64,000 nt of DNA from Nonlabens arenilitoris. Its GTDB lineage: Bacteria; Bacteroidota; Bacteroidia; Flavobacteriales; Flavobacteriaceae. Under the pieces are notes generated by a model. That model was not told where the DNA came from, made no database searches, and saw only the letters and a program-made list of their open reading frames with translations. Location of the stretch: contig NZ_MTPW01000001.1 in assembly GCF_002954765.1 (NCBI RefSeq), positions 3,113,501 through 3,177,500 of the forward strand, given 5' to 3'. Positions 61,843 to 64,000 of the stretch are shown here, in pieces. How positions within the stretch are numbered: position 1 is the stretch's first letter; each line of letters starts with the position of its first letter. The translations under genes were made by a program, and so were the position numbers.

Positions 61843-64000
61843 TTAACTCAACTTCTTAGCATTTTTAACCTTTTGCTTAGTAAGCGCTAGTTCTAGCACG
61901 TCACTCATATCACTAACGTAGTGGAATGTCAGACCTTTTAAGTATTCTGGTTTGATCTCTTCGATATCACGTCTGTTTTGTTCACATAGCAAAATCTCTT
62001 TAATACGTGCACGCTTAGCCGCAAGAATCTTTTCTTTGATTCCGCCTACAGGTAGTACTTTACCACGTAGGGTAATTTCTCCAGTCATGGCGATGCTTTT
62101 CTTCACTTTACGTTGTGTAAACAAAGAAACTAGCGAAGTTAACATGGTGATACCAGCACTAGGACCATCCTTAGGTGTTGCTCCTTCAGGCACGTGAATG
62201 TGGACGTTATATTTTTCAAACACTTCTGTAGGTATCCCTAGCTCATCTGCATTTGCCTTAATGTACTCCATAGCTATGGTAGCACTTTCCTTCATTACTT
62301 TACCTAGGTTACCCGTTATGGTAAGACTTCCTTTTCCTTTAGAAAGAATAGATTCTATAAAAAGAATATCACCACCTACACGAGTCCATGCTAGTCCGGT
62401 TACTACACCAGCCACATCGTTATTCTCATACTTATCACGTTCCATACGTGGTGCACCTAAAACCTCTACAACCGTTTCATTAGTCACCTTAAGATCATAA
62501 GGCTCTTCCATGGCAATACTTTTTGCTGCATAACGCACCATTTTTGCCATTTGCTTATCTAGCGAACGCACACCACTCTCGCGAGTATAACCTTCTACTA
62601 TTTTTTCTATCTGTGGCTTAGCTATTTTTAAATGCTCTTTGGTAAGACCATGTTCTTTCAATTGCTTAGGCAACAAATGCTGTTTCCCTATCTCTACTTT
62701 TTCTTCAATAGTATAACCGGTCACATTGATAATCTCCATACGATCACGCAACGCTGGCTGAATTGTATTTAAAGAGTTACATGTCGCGACAAACATCACT
62801 TTACTTAAGTCAAAGCCCATTTCTAGAAAGTTATCATAGAACGCATTATTCTGCTCTGGATCCAGTACTTCTAGCATTGCACTTGATGGGTCACCGTTAT
62901 GAGAAGAACTAAGCTTATCAATCTCATCCAGTACAAAAACCGGATTAGACGTTTTTGCCTTTTTAATACTTTGTATTATACGACCTGGCATCGCACCTAT
63001 ATAGGTTTTACGATGTCCACGGATCTCTGCCTCGTCACGCAATCCACCTAGGGATATACGCACATATTCACGTCCTAGTGCCTCGGCCATAGATTTTCCT
63101 AGAGAGGTCTTCCCTACTCCAGGTGGTCCATAAAGACATAAGATAGGTGACTTCATATCATTACGCAGTTTTAAAACCGCTAGATATTCTATAATACGTT
63201 TCTTTACTTCATCTAGACCGTAGTGATCACGATCTAAGATCTTTTTAGCACGTTTAAGGTCAAAGTTATCTTTTGAAAACACATTCCACGGTAGATCTAG
63301 GAATAAATCTAGATAGTTGCGTTGTATAGAATACTCTGCCACTTGCGGATTCATGCGTTGCATTTTTGCAAGCTCTTTCTCAAAGTGTTCTTTTACCTTA
63401 TCATCCCATTTCTTAGACTTGGCACGTGTGCGCATTTCATCCAGCTCTTGATGTGCAGACACGCCACCACCTAGTTCATCCTGTATGGTTTTCATTTGCT
63501 GGTGCAAGAAATACTCACGCTGCTGCTTATTAATGTCTGAGTGTACCTTAGACTGAATATCATTTTTAAGCTCCAGTTTTTGTTGCTCAATATTCATAAA
63601 ACGCAAGGTCTCTAGTGCACGATCTTTAAGGTCATTCATTTCTAGCAACTGTTGCTTTTCTGACACCTTAAGGTTCATGTTAGATGACACAAAGTTCACT
63701 AAGAAAGAGTTGGACTCTATATTCTTAATTGCAAAGCTTGCCTCACTAGGAATATTAGGACTTTGCTTTATAATCTCTAGAGACAGTTCTTTAATAGAAT
63801 CTATGATAGCATTAAACTCTGTATGATCTGGTAGTGGTCTTGCCTCTGGTATGTCTGTGGTTTTAGCGGTGATATAAGGCTGCTCTGTCAGGATTTCGCC
63901 CATCTGGAAACGCTTCTTACCTTGTATAATCACTGTCGTATTACCATCAGGCATTTTTAAAATACGTAAGATGCGAGCGACCACTCCTATTTTGTGCAAG
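61843..64000 (-). CDS. lon: Lon protease (partial, N-terminus beyond the window)
   Basis: Lon is an ATP-dependent serine protease that degrades misfolded and regulatory proteins. About 719 residues are present; the frame runs off the right edge, so roughly the first 100 residues are missing. Walker [14 protein letters not shown] and [11 protein letters not shown] mark the AAA+ domain. The proteolytic domain has [14 protein letters not shown] (catalytic Ser) and [14 protein letters not shown] (catalytic Lys). The internal Met near 63999 is not the start. It is upstream of porQ-cmk in the same direction, separated by a terminator. Confidence 0.97.
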   Translation of the reverse strand, partial: LHKIGVVARILRILKMPDGNTTVIIQGKKRFQMGEILTEQPYITAKTTDIPEARPLPDHTEFNAIIDSIKELSLEIIKQSPNIPSEASFAIKNIESNSFLVNFVSSNMNLKVSEKQQLLEMNDLKDRALETLRFMNIEQQKLELKNDIQSKVHSDINKQQREYFLHQQMKTIQDELGGGVSAHQELDEMRTRAKSKKWDDKVKEHFEKELAKMQRMNPQVAEYSIQRNYLDLFLDLPWNVFSKDNFDLKRAKKILDRDHYGLDEVKKRIIEYLAVLKLRNDMKSPILCLYGPPGVGKTSLGKSMAEALGREYVRISLGGLRDEAEIRGHRKTYIGAMPGRIIQSIKKAKTSNPVFVLDEIDKLSSSHNGDPSSAMLEVLDPEQNNAFYDNFLEMGFDLSKVMFVATCNSLNTIQPALRDRMEIINVTGYTIEEKVEIGKQHLLPKQLKEHGLTKEHLKIAKPQIEKIVEGYTRESGVRSLDKQMAKMVRYAAKSIAMEEPYDLKVTNETVVEVLGAPRMERDKYENNDVAGVVTGLAWTRVGGDILFIESILSKGKGSLTITGNLGKVMKESATIAMEYIKANADELGIPTEVFEKYNVHIHVPEGATPKDGPSAGITMLTSLVSLFTQRKVKKSIAMTGEITLRGKVLPVGGIKEKILAAKRARIKEILLCEQNRRDIEEIKPEYLKGLTFHYVSDMSDVLELALTKQKVKNAKKLS

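Overview
The window is a piece of a Flavobacteriaceae (Bacteroidota) chromosome. It is AT-rich, many secreted proteins end in type IX secretion (T9SS) sorting domains of type B (CHU_C) or type A, and promoters follow the Bacteroidota TAnnTTTG pattern. The gene set is typical of the group: porQ-cmk beside lon, pyrR-pyrB, rpmH next to a short carB, and DUF5777 and DUF2490 barrels. The abundant palindrome GCTTTCGCGAAAGC recalls Nonlabens/Dokdonia-like flavobacteria, but the genus is only a guess. No tRNA, rRNA, insertion sequence, prophage or CRISPR array was found.

Layout. 1-7.9 kb: the 3' part of a giant surface protein built from 67-aa and 99-aa tandem repeats and broken by three 1-base losses, then a small secreted protein and a T9SS type B protein, probably one operon. 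7.9-12 kb: acyl-CoA ligase, DEDD exonuclease/GIY-YIG nuclease fusion, RsmI-like methyltransferase. 12-20 kb: two paralogous giant secreted PKD/CHU_C proteins with nine and three internal repeats. 20-32 kb: uvrB, a secreted protein, Hsp20, a TerB-like protein, an esterase, DUF2254, panB, an NTF2-like protein, two bacterial PH-domain membrane proteins and L-serine dehydratase. 32-38.8 kb: DUF2490 barrel, a gene-poor stretch with a decayed carrier-protein remnant, an HxlR regulator/nitroreductase divergent pair, frameshifted rmuC, then a SatD-DUF3307-small protein operon preceded by four evenly spaced inverted repeats. 38.8-46.1 kb: aspartate kinase with a divergent ACT-like gene, a secreted cytochrome/YceI/DUF5777 redox cluster, and a beta-lactamase-family hydrolase. 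46.2-49.5 kb: carB and rpmH. 49.5-52.7 kb: two tandem cassettes, each a lipoprotein with a conserved N-terminal half and a variable Cys-containing C-terminus, overlapped by a secreted partner gene. 53-64 kb: TPR protein, rnz, a STAS-like protein, pyrB, pyrR, rpsA, DUF1801, cmk, porQ and lon (cut by the window end).

The best candidates for something undescribed are: the duplicated lipoprotein/partner cassettes (49.5-52.7 kb); the phased operator array in front of the SatD operon (36.42-36.52 kb); and the dispersed 14-bp palindrome, with ten perfect copies and one near copy, several inside genes and three forming the Ala-x-Ala end of signal peptides. Five apparent single-base losses in homopolymers break otherwise good reading frames and may be sequencing errors.
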